The translations under genes were made by a program, and so were the position numbers. From positions 1 through 64,000 of the forward strand of contig NZ_JAUSUJ010000008.1 of NCBI RefSeq assembly GCF_030813915.1: a stretch of DNA of 64,000 nt. Reading direction: 5' to 3'. Position 1 is the stretch's first letter, and the number at the start of each line of letters is the position of its first letter. Of this stretch, positions 1-9,176 are shown piece after piece. Source of the DNA: Rhodoplanes tepidamans. GTDB lineage: Bacteria > Pseudomonadota > Alphaproteobacteria > Rhizobiales > Xanthobacteraceae. The notes under the pieces were generated by a model, which had not been told where the DNA came from, did no database searches, and saw nothing but the letters and a program-made list of their open reading frames with translations.

Positions 1-367
1 CCTGACTCGCTCCGGGATCGGATTCGCCCGAAATTCCGCCGTCACCCGCGCGCAAATCCGCCTCGCGGCATGAAGTCGAGTTCTTGCCCTGCCTCATCGC
101 CAATTTGCCCCATTCGGGCCGTAGCAACCATAGGCTCGGCGCTAGCCCGTGCAGGTTACGAATTTCGACGGCCATCCGGAACCAAATCGACGCGTGCGGA
201 TTGTTCGTGGGGTTTGCTCGTCCGGGTCGCCGTTCGGTACGCTTCCGCGCGCTGGCGGTGCTGCCGCGCCGGCAGCCGGCGGGACGAGTCCGGCGCAGGC
301 CGGACCGGGCATTCCGTCGACATGTTTCGCGCATGCCGCGGACGGGCAGGACAGGGACGGAGCACAG
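1..367. other. Non-coding stretch upstream of the first receiver gene
   Basis: No gene can be supported here. Open frames run through it on both strands but have no recognisable protein content and look like high-GC shadows. The right end carries the purine-rich ribosome-binding region (GGGACGGAG) of the response regulator starting at 368. A GGAAC at 178-182 resembles the -35 of EcfG-type promoters, but no well-spaced CGTT follows. Confidence 0.5.
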
Positions 368-754
368 ATGGACAAGGCCGACGGAGCCGCCGATTCGAAG
401 AACATCCTCGTCGTCGAGGACGAGATCATGATCCGGATGCTGCTCGAGGACATGCTCGGGGACCTCGGATACACCATCGCCGGAGCGGTGGGCCGGATCG
501 ACGACGCGGTCAAGCTCGCCAAGGCCGGCGCGTTCGACCTGGCGATCCTCGACGTCAACCTCAACGGCCAGACCGTCAGCCCGGTGGCCGAGATCCTGGA
601 GGAGCGCGGCGTGCCCTTCGTGTTCGCCACCGGCTACGGCGAGCGCGGCCTCCCCGAGAAGTTCATGAACCGCCCCACCCTGCAGAAGCCCTTCCAGCAG
701 GAAAACCTCAGCCGCATCCTCTCGCAGGCCTTCGACCGCGCCGCGGTGGCGTGA
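368..754 (+). CDS. Single-domain response regulator, PFxFATG[G/Y] (FAT GUY) type
   Basis: A 128-residue protein that is a receiver domain only, with no output domain. The acidic pocket is VVEDE (15-19), the expected phospho-acceptor is Asp62 in ILDVNL, and the conserved Lys is Lys107 in LQKPF. The loop PFVFATGY (83-90) matches the PFxFATG[G/Y] motif of SdrG/MrrA-like receivers, which relay phosphate from HWE/HisKA_2 kinases in the alphaproteobacterial general stress response. No kinase adjoins it; a related receiver next to an HWE kinase lies at 50.9-52.3 kb. The start at 368 follows GGGACGGAG; a longer reading from 149 adds only unconserved low-complexity residues. A strong terminator follows, so it is probably monocistronic. 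Confidence 0.88.
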   Translation: MDKADGAADSKNILVVEDEIMIRMLLEDMLGDLGYTIAGAVGRIDDAVKLAKAGAFDLAILDVNLNGQTVSPVAEILEERGVPFVFATGYGERGLPEKFMNRPTLQKPFQQENLSRILSQAFDRAAVA

Positions 755-794
755 GGGCGGGCGAGCAGCGAATAGCGAATAGCGAATGGACATC

Positions 795-820
795 ACGGGG
801 CGCTTCGGCGCCCCGTTTTT
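795..820 (+). terminator. Rho-independent terminator of the receiver gene
   Basis: A perfect 9-bp stem ACGGGGCGC / GCGCCCCGT (795-803 and 808-816) closes a TTCG tetraloop and runs into TTTTT (816-820). It lies about 40 bases after the receiver stop codon. This is the most canonical terminator in the window. Confidence 0.88.
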
Positions 821-843
821 ATTCGGCGTGAGCCACGCGGGCA

Positions 844-946
844 GTCATTCCGGGGCGCGGCGAAGCCGCGAACCCGGAATCCAGCGGCAGACTCCGACTT
901 CACGGCTGGATTCCGGGTTCGGCGCTGCGCGCCGCCCCGGAATGAC
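844..946. repeat. REP-like fold-back repeat, copy 1
   Basis: About 103 bp, nearly self-complementary. The outer arms begin GTCATTCCGGGGC and end with its inverse, the inner arms are GAACCCGGAATCC and GGATTCCGGGTTC, and small GC hairpins sit between. Same family as the copies at 1819, 30581, 34459, 47703 and 61725. This copy lies between the receiver terminator and the 3' end of surE. Confidence 0.9.
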
Positions 947-996
947 CATCCTCGCGGGCGCCTTGGCGCTGGTCGCCACCCGCTATTCGCCACTCG

Positions 997-1779
997 CTAT
1001 TCGCCGCCCGCGTCCCGCGAAAACACCTGGGCCAGCGTCGTCATGAACGGCTCGTCGGTCATGTCGAGGCGGAGCGGCGTGACGGTGATGCGCTTCTCGG
1101 CGAGGCCGGCGAGGTCGGTGCCGCGCGACGGCTCCTTGCGCTTCACCCGGTCGAAGGCGATCCAGAAATACGGGTTGCCGCGGCCGTCGTAGCGCGGATC
1201 GATGCGCAGCCAGTCGATGTCGCGCTTGCCCTGGCTCGACACCGCGATGCCCTTCACGTCGTCCGGCCGGCAGTCCGGGAAGTTGATGTTGATCAGCACG
1301 TCGCGCGGGATGCCGGTGTCGATCACCCTGCGGATCAGCGCGGGCGCGTGCTTCAGCCCGGTGTCCCAGTGCGGGAGCTGGCGGCTCTCCGCCCCGTAGG
1401 ACTGCGACAGCGCGATCGACGGGATGCCGAGGATGGTGCCCTCGATGGCGCCCGCGATCGTGCCGGAATAGGTGACGTCCTCGGCGACGTTGGAGCCGCG
1501 GTTGACGCCCGACAGCACGAGGTCCGGCCGCTTGCCCTCGACGACGTGGCGCACCCCCATGATCACGCAGTCGGTCGGCGTGCCCTTCACGGCGAAGCGC
1601 CGGTCCCCGATGGCGCGCAGCCGCAACGGATCGTTGAGCGACAGCGAGTGCGAGACGCCCGACTGGTCGAACTCGGGGGCGACGATCCAGACGTCGTCGG
1701 AGAGGGCGCGGGCGATCTCGACGCAGACGTCGAGCCCCGGCGCGTGGATGCCGTCGTCGTTGGTGACCAGGATGCGCAT
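997..1779 (-). CDS. surE: 5'/3'-nucleotidase SurE
   Basis: 260 residues. SurE removes phosphate from nucleoside 5'- and 3'-monophosphates and acts in stationary-phase survival; it is cytosolic and metal-dependent. The N-terminus [11 protein letters not shown] holds the metal-binding Asp-Asp pair of the family, followed by the usual SGVSHS-like and SGVNRGSN segments. The start at 1779 is set by this motif; reading on to 1863 only translates the fold-back repeat upstream. It lies downstream of serS in the same direction, as in many Rhizobiales, with repeat copy 2 in the gap. It ends in TAG. Confidence 0.95.
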   Translation of the reverse strand: MRILVTNDDGIHAPGLDVCVEIARALSDDVWIVAPEFDQSGVSHSLSLNDPLRLRAIGDRRFAVKGTPTDCVIMGVRHVVEGKRPDLVLSGVNRGSNVAEDVTYSGTIAGAIEGTILGIPSIALSQSYGAESRQLPHWDTGLKHAPALIRRVIDTGIPRDVLININFPDCRPDDVKGIAVSSQGKRDIDWLRIDPRYDGRGNPYFWIAFDRVKRKEPSRGTDLAGLAEKRITVTPLRLDMTDEPFMTTLAQVFSRDAGGE

Positions 1780-1818
1780 CAGTATCGTCTGCTCCGGTAC
1801 GGCTCCTGTCCGCCAGCC

Positions 1819-1925
1819 GTCATTCCGGGGCGCGCTGAAAGCGCGAACCCGGAATCCAGCCACGAAGCAGGAGCCTGCCGCTGGAGTCCGGGTTCGCGAG
1901 CCTTCGGCCCGCGCCCCGGAATGAC
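1819..1925. repeat. REP-like fold-back repeat, copy 2 (between serS and surE)
   Basis: About 107 bp with the family's outer arms (GTCATTCCGGGGC and inverse) and inner GAACCCGGAATCC arms. It lies in the 178-bp gap between two co-directional genes, so a serS-surE transcript would contain the hairpin. Confidence 0.9.
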
Positions 1926-1957
1926 CGCGGCAAATGGCGAGGGCGGAACGGCTGTCG

Positions 1958-3337
1958 TCACGCCGTCGCCTCGATGACCTTCAGCCCGCCCATGTAGGGC
2001 TGCAGCACGTCGGGGACGGCGATCGCGCCGTCGGCCTGCTGGTAGTTCTCCATCACGGCGATCATGGCGCGGCCGACGGCGACGCCCGAGCCGTTGAGGG
2101 TGTGGACCGGCCGCACGGCGCGGCCCTCGGCGGTGCGATAGCGCGCGCTCATGCGGCGCGCCTGGAAGTCGCCGCATACTGAGCAGGACGAGATCTCGCG
2201 GAACATCCCCTGCCCCGGGAGCCACACCTCGATGTCGTAGGTCTTCTGCGACGCGAAGCCCATGTCGCCGGTGCACAGGGTGATGACACGGTAGTGCAGG
2301 CCGAGCCGACGCAGCACCTCCTCAGCGCAGGACAGCATACGCTCGTGCTCGTTTTTGCTTTCTTCGGGAGTCGTAATGGATACCAGCTCGACCTTGTAGA
2401 ACTGGTGCTGGCGGATCATACCGCGGGTGTCCCGCCCGGCCGCGCCCGCTTCCGCGCGGAAGCAGTAGGTGCCGGCGGTCAGCCGCAGCGGCAGCTCGGT
2501 CTCATTCAAAATCTGCTCACGCACCAGATTGGTCAGCGGCACCTCGGCCGTCGGAATGAGCCAGCGACGGTTGGCGGCAAGGCCCAAATACTCCAACGGT
2601 TTTTCTTCATTGGGATCAAGCGAAACAGGCTCTGCCCCTCGCGCCACGGATTTGAGCCCCTCACCCGAGAGGGCCGCGAACTGATCGTCGAAAAACTTCG
2701 GCAGCTGCGCCGTGCCGAACATGGCGTCGTCACGCACCAGCAGCGGCGGTGAGACCTCGGTGTAGCCGTGCTCGGTCGTGTGGAGATCGAGCATGAACTG
2801 GGCGAGCGCGCGCTCCAGCCGGGCGAGCTTGCTCTTCAGCACCACGAAGCGCGCGCCCGACATTCGAGACGCCGCCTCGAAGTCCATCTGCTTGAGGCCT
2901 TCGCCAAGCTCGAAGTGCTGGCGCGGCGTGAAGGTCAGCACCGGCGGGGCGCCGAACTTGTGATGCTCGACATTGCCGTGCTCGTCGGCGCCGTTGGGCA
3001 CTTCTTTCAGCGGCAGATTCGGTATCTCAAGCAAGAGCCGATTGAGTCGACCTTCAGCCTCGGCCTCTTCCGCTTCGAGCCGAGAGATCGAAGCTTTTAG
3101 GTCCGCCACCTCCGCCATCAAGGATTCAGCGAGTGCCTGATCTTTTCGTTTCATTGCATCTGCGATCTTCGCGGACGCCTCCTTTCGCCGAGAAAGGCAC
3201 CCCTCTTTCACTCGGATAATGGCCCGCCGGTGCTCATCGATAGAAATTAGGTTCTGTGCCTGACCGGAGAGACCACGGCGCTTGAGCGCTTCGTCGAAGG
3301 CCGATGGATTTTCGCGGATCCATTTGATGTCATGCAT
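1958..3337 (-). CDS. serS: Seryl-tRNA synthetase
   Basis: 459 residues; charges tRNA-Ser (and tRNA-Sec where present). The N-terminal coiled-coil arm (about 30-105) is followed by the class II core with motif 2 ([21 protein letters not shown]) and motif 3 ([19 protein letters not shown]). It is longer than the roughly 425-430 residues usual in Rhizobiales; the excess is mainly an insertion after LPKFFDDQF (about 210-245) just before the conserved [16 protein letters not shown] for the coiled-coil arm (about 3000-3337), the insertion (about 2570-2690) and the [10 protein letters not shown] segment (about 2330-2400) is visibly AT-richer than the rest. The class II motifs look intact, so the enzyme should be active. 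Confidence 0.95.
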   Translation of the reverse strand: MHDIKWIRENPSAFDEALKRRGLSGQAQNLISIDEHRRAIIRVKEGCLSRRKEASAKIADAMKRKDQALAESLMAEVADLKASISRLEAEEAEAEGRLNRLLLEIPNLPLKEVPNGADEHGNVEHHKFGAPPVLTFTPRQHFELGEGLKQMDFEAASRMSGARFVVLKSKLARLERALAQFMLDLHTTEHGYTEVSPPLLVRDDAMFGTAQLPKFFDDQFAALSGEGLKSVARGAEPVSLDPNEEKPLEYLGLAANRRWLIPTAEVPLTNLVREQILNETELPLRLTAGTYCFRAEAGAAGRDTRGMIRQHQFYKVELVSITTPEESKNEHERMLSCAEEVLRRLGLHYRVITLCTGDMGFASQKTYDIEVWLPGQGMFREISSCSVCGDFQARRMSARYRTAEGRAVRPVHTLNGSGVAVGRAMIAVMENYQQADGAIAVPDVLQPYMGGLKVIEATA

Positions 3338-3385
3338 GACTTGAGCTCTAGCGGCGTGTCGCGGACGTGGCGGAATCGATGGGCC

Positions 3386-3394
3386 TTTATAGCA
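3386..3394 (-). promoter_or_regulatory. Possible extended -10 promoter element for serS
   Basis: On the minus strand TGCTATAAA reads as an extended -10 (TGN followed by TATAAA) about 50 bases upstream of the serS ATG. I see no good -35 at 16-18 bases, which extended -10 promoters can tolerate. The gap between tatC and serS is otherwise featureless. Confidence 0.35.
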
Positions 3395-3459
3395 CCATCG
3401 TCACGAACGCGCGGCGACGGTGCGGCCTTGGGCGGGACGGGACCGGCGGCCCCGAAAGA

Positions 3460-4281
3460 TCAGCCCGTCGGGGTCGAGGCGGCCGGCGGTGGGGCCGCGT
3501 CGGCCGCGGCCTTCGCGGCCTCGTCCTGCGCCTTCTTCTCGACGAAGCGGACCGAATGGATCGCGGCCTCGTAGAGGATCATCAGCGGGACGGCGAGCGA
3601 GAGCTGGGAGATCACGTCGGGCGGGGTGAGCACGGCGGCGATGACGAAGGCACCGACGATGAAGTAACGGCGCTTGGCCTTGAGCATCGCGGAATCGACG
3701 ATACCGATGCGCCCGAGCAGCGTGAGGATCACGGGGAGCTGGAACGCCACCCCGAAGGCGAGCACCAGGCTCATCATCAGGCCGAGATACTCGCCGACCT
3801 TCGGCAGCAGCGCGATGTCCGCGGTCTGGCCGCCGCCGAGCTGCTGCATGCCGAGCGAGAAGCGCACCAGCATCGGCATCACCAGGAAGTAGACGACCAT
3901 GGCGCCGAGCAGGAAGAAGATCGGCGTTGCCACAAGATAGGGCAGGAACGCGTTGCGCTCGTGGCGGTAGAGGCCGGGCGCGACGAACATGTAGATCTGC
4001 GTCGCGATCACCGGGAAGGCGAGGAACACCGCGCCGAACATCGCGAGCTTGAGCTGGGTGACGAAGTACTCCAGCAGCGCCGTATAGATGAATTTCGAGT
4101 TCTCGGGGCCGGCGACCCACACGAAGGGCCACACCAGCACGTTGTAGATCTGCTTGGCGAAGGCGAAGCAGAGGATGAACATGACCGCGAAGGCGATGAG
4201 CGACTTGATGAGCCGCGACCGCAGCTCGATCAGGTGGTCCATCAGCGGCGCCTTGGTCGCCTCGATGTCCTCGTGGGTCAT
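3460..4281 (-). CDS. tatC: Twin-arginine translocase subunit TatC
   Basis: 273 residues, polytopic inner-membrane receptor of the Tat system that binds RR signal peptides of folded proteins. The N-terminus ([15 protein letters not shown]) is the typical TatC opening, six hydrophobic helices follow, and the periplasmic [17 protein letters not shown] segment of the family is present. The tail is Ala/Pro-rich and unconserved. The ATG overlaps the tatB stop codon (ATGA), so the two are translationally coupled; the start is fixed by this overlap and the family N-terminus. Confidence 0.96.
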   Translation of the reverse strand: MTHEDIEATKAPLMDHLIELRSRLIKSLIAFAVMFILCFAFAKQIYNVLVWPFVWVAGPENSKFIYTALLEYFVTQLKLAMFGAVFLAFPVIATQIYMFVAPGLYRHERNAFLPYLVATPIFFLLGAMVVYFLVMPMLVRFSLGMQQLGGGQTADIALLPKVGEYLGLMMSLVLAFGVAFQLPVILTLLGRIGIVDSAMLKAKRRYFIVGAFVIAAVLTPPDVISQLSLAVPLMILYEAAIHSVRFVEKKAQDEAAKAAADAAPPPAASTPTG

Positions 4282-4886
4282 GCCGGGCGGTTCCCTGTCG
4301 GTGCGCCCTCGTCCGCGGGCGTCGCCGGCGGCGCGCCGACCGGCTCGGGCGCGGCCGCGACGGGCTCGGGCGCCACAGGCCGGGCCGGCGGCGCGGACGG
4401 CAGCTCGGCCGGCGCGGCGGCGGCGCCGGCGACCGGCTCGGTGCTGGGCGCCGCGGCGGGCGGCGGCCCGGACGCGGGCGTCACGCTCTCGGGCGATGCG
4501 GTCTCGGGCGTCGCGGTCTCGGGCGCGTGGATGGTGGGCTCGGGCGCGGGCGCCACGCCCTCGGGGGCCGGCAGGGCCGCGGGGGTCTCGGAGGTCGTGT
4601 CGATCGCCGGCGTCGCGGCCGCGGGCTTCGGCGTGTCGGCGAGCGGATCGTAGGTCGTGAGGCTGCGGGCCGCGTCGTTGAGCTCGTCGACCTGCTTCTT
4701 CAGGTCGGCCATCTCGGCCTCGCGCAGCGCCTCCTGGAACTGGCCCTGGAACTCGGCCGCCATGCGGCGCATCTTCCCGGTCCATTGCCCGACGGCGCGC
4801 AGCACGCCCGGCAGCTCCTTCGGCCCGATCGCGATCAGCGCGACCACACCGATGAGCAGGAGCTCGCTCCACCCGATATCGAACAT
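4278..4886 (-). CDS. tatB: Sec-independent translocase protein TatB
   Basis: 202 residues. It begins [22 protein letters not shown], the TatB-type membrane helix with its hinge Gly-Pro, then the amphipathic helix ([18 protein letters not shown]) and an acidic stretch to about residue 90. The remaining 110 residues are Ala/Pro/Glu-rich low complexity, a common TatB tail. TatB forms the substrate-recognition complex with TatC, encoded immediately downstream with a 4-base overlap. The codon usage of the tail makes long spurious frames on the other strand. Confidence 0.94.
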   Translation of the reverse strand: MFDIGWSELLLIGVVALIAIGPKELPGVLRAVGQWTGKMRRMAAEFQGQFQEALREAEMADLKKQVDELNDAARSLTTYDPLADTPKPAAATPAIDTTSETPAALPAPEGVAPAPEPTIHAPETATPETASPESVTPASGPPPAAAPSTEPVAGAAAAPAELPSAPPARPVAPEPVAAAPEPVGAPPATPADEGAPTGNRPA

Positions 4887-5070
4887 CTTGGCTCCGACGG
4901 TGCCGCCGTCCCCGAGAGGCGCGGGCCCCGCAATGGCCGGCCATGCGCCGGCGCGACGTCCAGCGGTTTGCCGCAGAACGACCGCGGGTTCAAGGGTCGG
5001 GCACCGATACGGCCGCCCGCGCGCGCCGGGACCGCTGGCCCGGGCCGCCGGCCGGCGCGGGGGGCGAGGA

Positions 5071-5319
5071 TCAGCCGGCCTTGTGGGTCTCGGTCTGGGG
5101 CTGCTGGACGGACTGGGCCGACTGGTGGTCGATGGTCTTCACCGGCTCGGCCGGCTTCACGGGCTCGGCCTTGGCGGTGTCGTCCTCCGCCATGCCCTTC
5201 TTGAACGCCTTGATGCCCTGGGCGACGTCGCCCATCATCTCGGAGATCTTGCCGCGGCCGAACAGCAGCAGGACCACGCCGAGAACGATGATCCAGTGCC
5301 AGATGCTCATGGAACCCAT
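5071..5319 (-). CDS. tatA: Sec-independent translocase protein TatA
   Basis: 82 residues. [21 protein letters not shown] is the N-terminal helix, followed by the [21 protein letters not shown] amphipathic helix and a charged tail. TatA oligomers form the pore-like conduit of the Tat system. The ATG at 5319 is chosen because GGAGGG sits 7 bases before it and the family starts MGSxSIWHW; the upstream TTG at 5334 would overlap that ribosome-binding site. It precedes tatB but is separated by 184 bases, so tatA may also be made separately in the higher amounts the system needs. Confidence 0.95.
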   Translation of the reverse strand: MGSMSIWHWIIVLGVVLLLFGRGKISEMMGDVAQGIKAFKKGMAEDDTAKAEPVKPAEPVKTIDHQSAQSVQQPQTETHKAG

Positions 5320-5474
5320 CGGAATACCCTCCAACCGACGGGCCGCGTTTTCGGGCTCGCCTTCGGTTTTGTCGTGAACCTAGGCGGACGGTCGGTCAAA
5401 AACAAGAACCGCCCGCGCGTCGATTGCGCACGCCGTTGAAGAGAGTTGATGCCGCTGCCGCGCACCCGGATGGC

Positions 5475-5625
5475 CTCGTGTCCCGGGCGCGGCGCTTCAG
5501 GCCGTGACCCGGGCCCCAGGGCGGTCGAACGAGGCGGTCCGAGGCGCCCTGCCGTGCCGCCCCCGGGCCCCGGGCCCTGCGGCGCATCAGGTCTCCGACC
5601 CGATGCGCCTCGTCCGGGACAAGCG
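5475..5625. repeat. GC-rich structured intergenic element between scpB and tatA
   Basis: The 346-base gap between scpB and tatA has no gene. Its right half is strongly self-complementary: outer arms TGTCCCGG (5479-5486) and CCGGGACA (5614-5621), and an inner perfect hairpin GGCGCATC / GATGCGCC (5581-5588 and 5602-5609). It differs from the GTCATTCCGGGGC family and is probably another dispersed intergenic repeat, but only one copy is visible here. The rest of the gap (5335-5474) shows nothing recognisable. Confidence 0.5.
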
Positions 5626-5681
5626 GCCGAGACACGCGGAAGCCGCTTCAACCCTCAGGCCGCGCAGTCGCCCACGGCAAC

Positions 5682-6818
5682 TCAGTCCCCCTCCTCGCGC
5701 ACCGGCGTCTCGGGCGGCGCATCGGGGGCGGCCTCGCCGGCGGGCGGCTCCTCGACCCGCGGGGCGAGGCCGAGATCGAGCTCGACCGCGTCGAGCGGAT
5801 CCTCGTCCTCGCGCAGCGCCGGGTCGTCGGAGGGATTCGGCACGCCGAAGCCGGACGGCAGCTGGCCGTCGAACAGGCCGGCGCCCTTCAGCTCGTCGAG
5901 CCCCGGCAGGTCGTTGAGCTGCTCCAGGCCGAAATGCGAGAGGAACTGGTCGGTGGTGCCGTAGGTGACGGGCCGGCCCGGCGCCTTGCGGCGGCCGCGC
6001 GGCCGGATCCAGCCGGTCTCCAGGAGCACGTCGATGGTGCCCTTGGCGACCGCGACGCCGCGGATCTCCTCGATCTCGGCCCGCGTCACCGGCTGGTGAT
6101 AGGCGATGATGGCGAGGGTCTCGACCGCGGCGCGCGACAGCTTCTTCGGCTCGGAGGCCTCGTGGGTGAGCAGCCAGGCGAGGTCGTTCGCCGTGCGGAA
6201 CGCCCACTTGGTGCCGAGGCGCACCAGGTTGACGCCGCGCGGCGCGTATTCGAGCTGCAGCCGCTTGAGGCCGGAATGGATGTCGGCGCCGGACGGCATC
6301 CGCTTGGCCAGCGCCTTCTCCTCGACCGGCTCGGACGCGGCGAACAGCAGCGCCTCCAGCAGGCGCAGCTCGTCGGGCCGGGCCTCCGGCCCCGCCGCGT
6401 CGTCGGCGGCCGGATTCGCCTCCGCGGCGGCCAGCGCCTCGACCGGCTGATCGGCCTCGTCCGCCTCCGCCTGGTCGCCGGCGGCATCCGCCTCGTCCGC
6501 GGCCTCCGTCACGGCCTCGACGGCCATCTCGGGCTCCGCCTCGATCGTCGCGTCGGCGACGAGCGCGGCGCCGTCGGCCTCCGGCATCTCCGGCGCGGTG
6601 ACGTCGGCCTCGACGGGCGCGGACTCCGCGGCTTCGGACTCCGCGGCATCAAATTCGGCAGCATCGGACTCGCCGACCCCGGGGGCGGCGGCCTCGTCGC
6701 GCGCGTGCGCGGTGTCCGGTGCGACCGGCTCGCGAGCCTCCCCGTGGGCGGCTTCGTTCTCGGGGACCATGGTCGCCTCTTCGGCCAATTTCGCTATCCG
6801 CCATCCGTCGCGGCTCAT
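5682..6818 (-). CDS. scpB: Segregation and condensation protein ScpB
   Basis: 378 residues as called. ScpB is the winged-helix kleisin partner in the SMC-ScpA-ScpB condensin that organises and segregates the chromosome. The conserved core (two winged helices; LSRAAVETLAIIAYHQPVTR and the GTTDQFLSHFGL segment) starts only near residue 146. Before it lies an Ala/Glu/Asp-rich acidic extension, and after it an acidic tail. The start at 6818 is chosen because GAGGGG lies 9 bases upstream; ATG 6827 abuts that site, and ATG 6769 is another possibility. It follows scpA by about 19 bases. Confidence 0.9.
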   Translation of the reverse strand: MSRDGWRIAKLAEEATMVPENEAAHGEAREPVAPDTAHARDEAAAPGVGESDAAEFDAAESEAAESAPVEADVTAPEMPEADGAALVADATIEAEPEMAVEAVTEAADEADAAGDQAEADEADQPVEALAAAEANPAADDAAGPEARPDELRLLEALLFAASEPVEEKALAKRMPSGADIHSGLKRLQLEYAPRGVNLVRLGTKWAFRTANDLAWLLTHEASEPKKLSRAAVETLAIIAYHQPVTRAEIEEIRGVAVAKGTIDVLLETGWIRPRGRRKAPGRPVTYGTTDQFLSHFGLEQLNDLPGLDELKGAGLFDGQLPSGFGVPNPSDDPALREDEDPLDAVELDLGLAPRVEEPPAGEAAPDAPPETPVREEGD

Positions 6819-6837
6819 GTCGGGCATCCCCTCGTCG

Positions 6838-7890
6838 TCATTGGACCGGCTCGCTCGCCGCGGACGGCGGCAGCGGCGAGTCGTCGGGCACGGTCGTGTG
6901 CTTGCGCACATAGATGGGCGCGAATGCGGTGGGCTGATGGACATCCATCACGCCTTCGCGCACCAGCTCCAGCAGGGCGGCGAGGCTGGAGGCGTAGACG
7001 GTCGGCCGCATCGACGGCTCGACCGCGTAGGAGACCAGGAACCCGTCGAGAACGCTCCACTCCTCGGACGCGACGGTGCCGAGCAGGCGCTGCAGGATCG
7101 AGCGCGCCTCGGCCAGCGACCAGACGTTGCGCTTCTTCATCCGCACATGGGCGAGCGCCTGGCGCTGCCGCTGCGAAGCGTAGGCGGACAGGAGGTCGTA
7201 GAGGGTCGCCGACCATTCCGGCCGCTTGATCTCCTCGATCGGCTCGGGATCGCCGCGGCCGAACACCTCGCGGCCGAGCTGCGGCCGGCTCATCAGCTTG
7301 GCGGCGGCGTCGCGGATCGCCTCCAGCCGCTTCAGGCGCAGTGCCAGGGCGGCGGCCATGTCGGTGGCGCTCACCCCTTCCGGCTCGCTGCCGGCCGGCA
7401 GCAGCAGGCGCGATTTCAGGTAGGCGAGCCACGCCGCCATCACCAGATAGTCGGCGGCGAGCTCGAGCCGCAGCCGCCGCGCCTCCTCGACGAAGGCGAG
7501 ATACTGCTCGGCGAGCGCCAGGATCGAGATCTTGTGGAGGTCGACCTTCTGCTGGCGGGCGAGCGCGAGCAGGAGGTCGAGCGGACCCTCGAAGCCCTCG
7601 ACGTCGACGATCAGGGCCGGCTCGTCGGCGGCCCGGTCGACCTCGACCACCTCCTGCGGATACTGCGCCGGCGTCTCCGCCGCGGGCTGGGCCGCGGCGC
7701 CCTCGCCGGCGGCGGTCTCCGCCGCCGGGCCCTGCCCGGCCGCAGCGTCCGCTGCCGTGTCCTGCCCGGCCGCGGCTTCCGCCGGAACGTCCGGAACCGC
7801 CGGCACGGCGGGATCGGCCGCGCCGTCGGTGGCGGGGTCCGGGCCGGGCGGCGGGGCGCCGGTCGGGTCGATGCCGGAGTCGTCGGTCAT
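6838..7890 (-). CDS. scpA: Segregation and condensation protein ScpA (kleisin)
   Basis: 350 residues. The kleisin that bridges SMC heads. The conserved part begins near residue 95 (VEGFEGPLDLLLALARQQKVDL) and includes the KSRLLLP segment. The first ~90 residues are Pro/Ala/Gly-rich and probably disordered, and the matching scpB also has a long N-terminal extension. It lies 10 bases after nagZ and just before scpB, the usual nagZ-scpA-scpB order of Rhizobiales. Confidence 0.94.
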   Translation of the reverse strand: MTDDSGIDPTGAPPPGPDPATDGAADPAVPAVPDVPAEAAAGQDTAADAAAGQGPAAETAAGEGAAAQPAAETPAQYPQEVVEVDRAADEPALIVDVEGFEGPLDLLLALARQQKVDLHKISILALAEQYLAFVEEARRLRLELAADYLVMAAWLAYLKSRLLLPAGSEPEGVSATDMAAALALRLKRLEAIRDAAAKLMSRPQLGREVFGRGDPEPIEEIKRPEWSATLYDLLSAYASQRQRQALAHVRMKKRNVWSLAEARSILQRLLGTVASEEWSVLDGFLVSYAVEPSMRPTVYASSLAALLELVREGVMDVHQPTAFAPIYVRKHTTVPDDSPLPPSAASEPVQ

Positions 7891-7900
7891 GGGGCTCGCG

Positions 7901-8923
7901 TCACCCAGCGGCTGAAGATGCGGCGATCATACGGGAAAACGCAGCCCGCGCCTCGGCGAGGTCGGCCGCGTCGGGTGCCGGGCGGGCCGCCAGGGCCGCC
8001 GCGCAGCGGGCCGCCGCGGCCCCCGCGAGCACCGGACTTTCGGCGGCAACCTCTTCCATCTCCGCGAGATTGCCGTTGCAATGCAAGGCCAGATCGCAGC
8101 CGGCGGCGAGCGCCGCGCGGGTGCGCTCCGCGATGCTGCCGGACAGCGCCCCCATCGACAGGTCGTCGGTCATCAGGGCGCCCGAGAAGCCGATCGCGCC
8201 GCGAATCACCTCGGCGACGACGGCCGGCGACAGGGTCGCCGGGCGCTCCGGATCGATCGCCGTGTAGACGACATGCGCCGTCATGCCGAGCGGCAGGCGG
8301 GCGAGCGGCCGGAACGCGGCGAAGTCGGTCGCCTCCAGGGCCGCCCGGTCGGCCCGCACCACCGGCAGGGCCTTGTGGCTGTCGCAGGCGGCGCGGCCGT
8401 GGCCGGGCAGATGCTTGACCACCGGCAGGACGCCGCCCGCCATCAGGCCGTCGGCGATCGCCGCGGCGACCGCCGCGACGGCCGCGGCCGTCACCCCGTA
8501 GGCGCGGTCGCCGATGACGGGGTCGCCCTCGGGGGCCGGCACGTCGGCGAGCGGCAGGCAGTCGACCGTGATGCCGAGCGCGGCGAGGTCGGCGGCGATC
8601 AGGCGGCCACCCAGCCGGGCGGCGGCGAGCCCGGCCGCGGGATCGCGGGCATGGAGCGCGCCGTAGACGGCGCCGGCCGGATAGGCCGGCCAGTGCGGCG
8701 GCCCGAGGCGCTGCACCCGGCCGCCCTCCTGGTCCACCAGCACGGCCGCTTCGGCGCCGGCTGCATCGCGAAAGTCGTCAACCAGCGCAGAGACCTGCGC
8801 AGGGTTGTCGATGTTCCGCTTGAACAGGATGAGCCCCCACGGCCGAGCCGCGCGGACGAACTGCCGCTCGGCGTCGGTCAGGCGCGGTCCGGCCACCCCG
8901 GTGATGAACGCACGAGCCGTCAT
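7901..8923 (-). CDS. nagZ: Beta-N-acetylhexosaminidase NagZ (GH3)
   Basis: 340 residues. Cytosolic glycoside hydrolase family 3 enzyme that trims N-acetylglucosamine from anhydromuropeptides in cell-wall recycling, which also shapes AmpC-type induction. The KHLPGHG motif (170-176) with its general acid/base His, and the nucleophile Asp253 in TDDLSM, are intact. The C-terminus lacks any extra domain, as in proteobacterial NagZ. First gene of the nagZ-scpA-scpB run. Confidence 0.95.
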   Translation of the reverse strand: MTARAFITGVAGPRLTDAERQFVRAARPWGLILFKRNIDNPAQVSALVDDFRDAAGAEAAVLVDQEGGRVQRLGPPHWPAYPAGAVYGALHARDPAAGLAAARLGGRLIAADLAALGITVDCLPLADVPAPEGDPVIGDRAYGVTAAAVAAVAAAIADGLMAGGVLPVVKHLPGHGRAACDSHKALPVVRADRAALEATDFAAFRPLARLPLGMTAHVVYTAIDPERPATLSPAVVAEVIRGAIGFSGALMTDDLSMGALSGSIAERTRAALAAGCDLALHCNGNLAEMEEVAAESPVLAGAAAARCAAALAARPAPDAADLAEARAAFSRMIAASSAAG

Positions 8924-9176
8924 GGCGCCGTTATCCCGGTCCCGGGCGCCGAGGTCAAAGCACGCGCGCCGCCCGGGGACAGTTATCCCCCGTCGGGCGT
9001 TCTCCCTGCCGCATGCGGCGAAAGCACGGCTCGCAGGATCGGGCCGCCGGCCGCGGATCCCCCTGCCCCACGCCGGGCTCGTGCGGCCATGGCCCTCGTT
9101 GCCGGCGGACCGGCCTTGGCGGCGGGAGGGACCGGCACGCGGCCGGGCATGACGCGGCGGCGTTGCCGGGCCCGGC

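Noticed and set aside
178..205. GGAAC resembling the -35 of an EcfG-dependent promoter upstream of the first receiver
   Set aside because: No CGTT is found at 16-17 bases; the nearest partial match (TGTT) is 19 bases away.
1780..1863. N-terminal extension of SurE, and similar extensions of gnd and the aldehyde dehydrogenase
   Set aside because: The added residues translate the fold-back repeats; family N-termini and ribosome-binding sites support the internal starts.
5475..5625. Small RNA or tRNA gene between scpB and tatA
   Set aside because: The hairpins do not form a cloverleaf, there is no promoter or T-run, and the content resembles a dispersed repeat.
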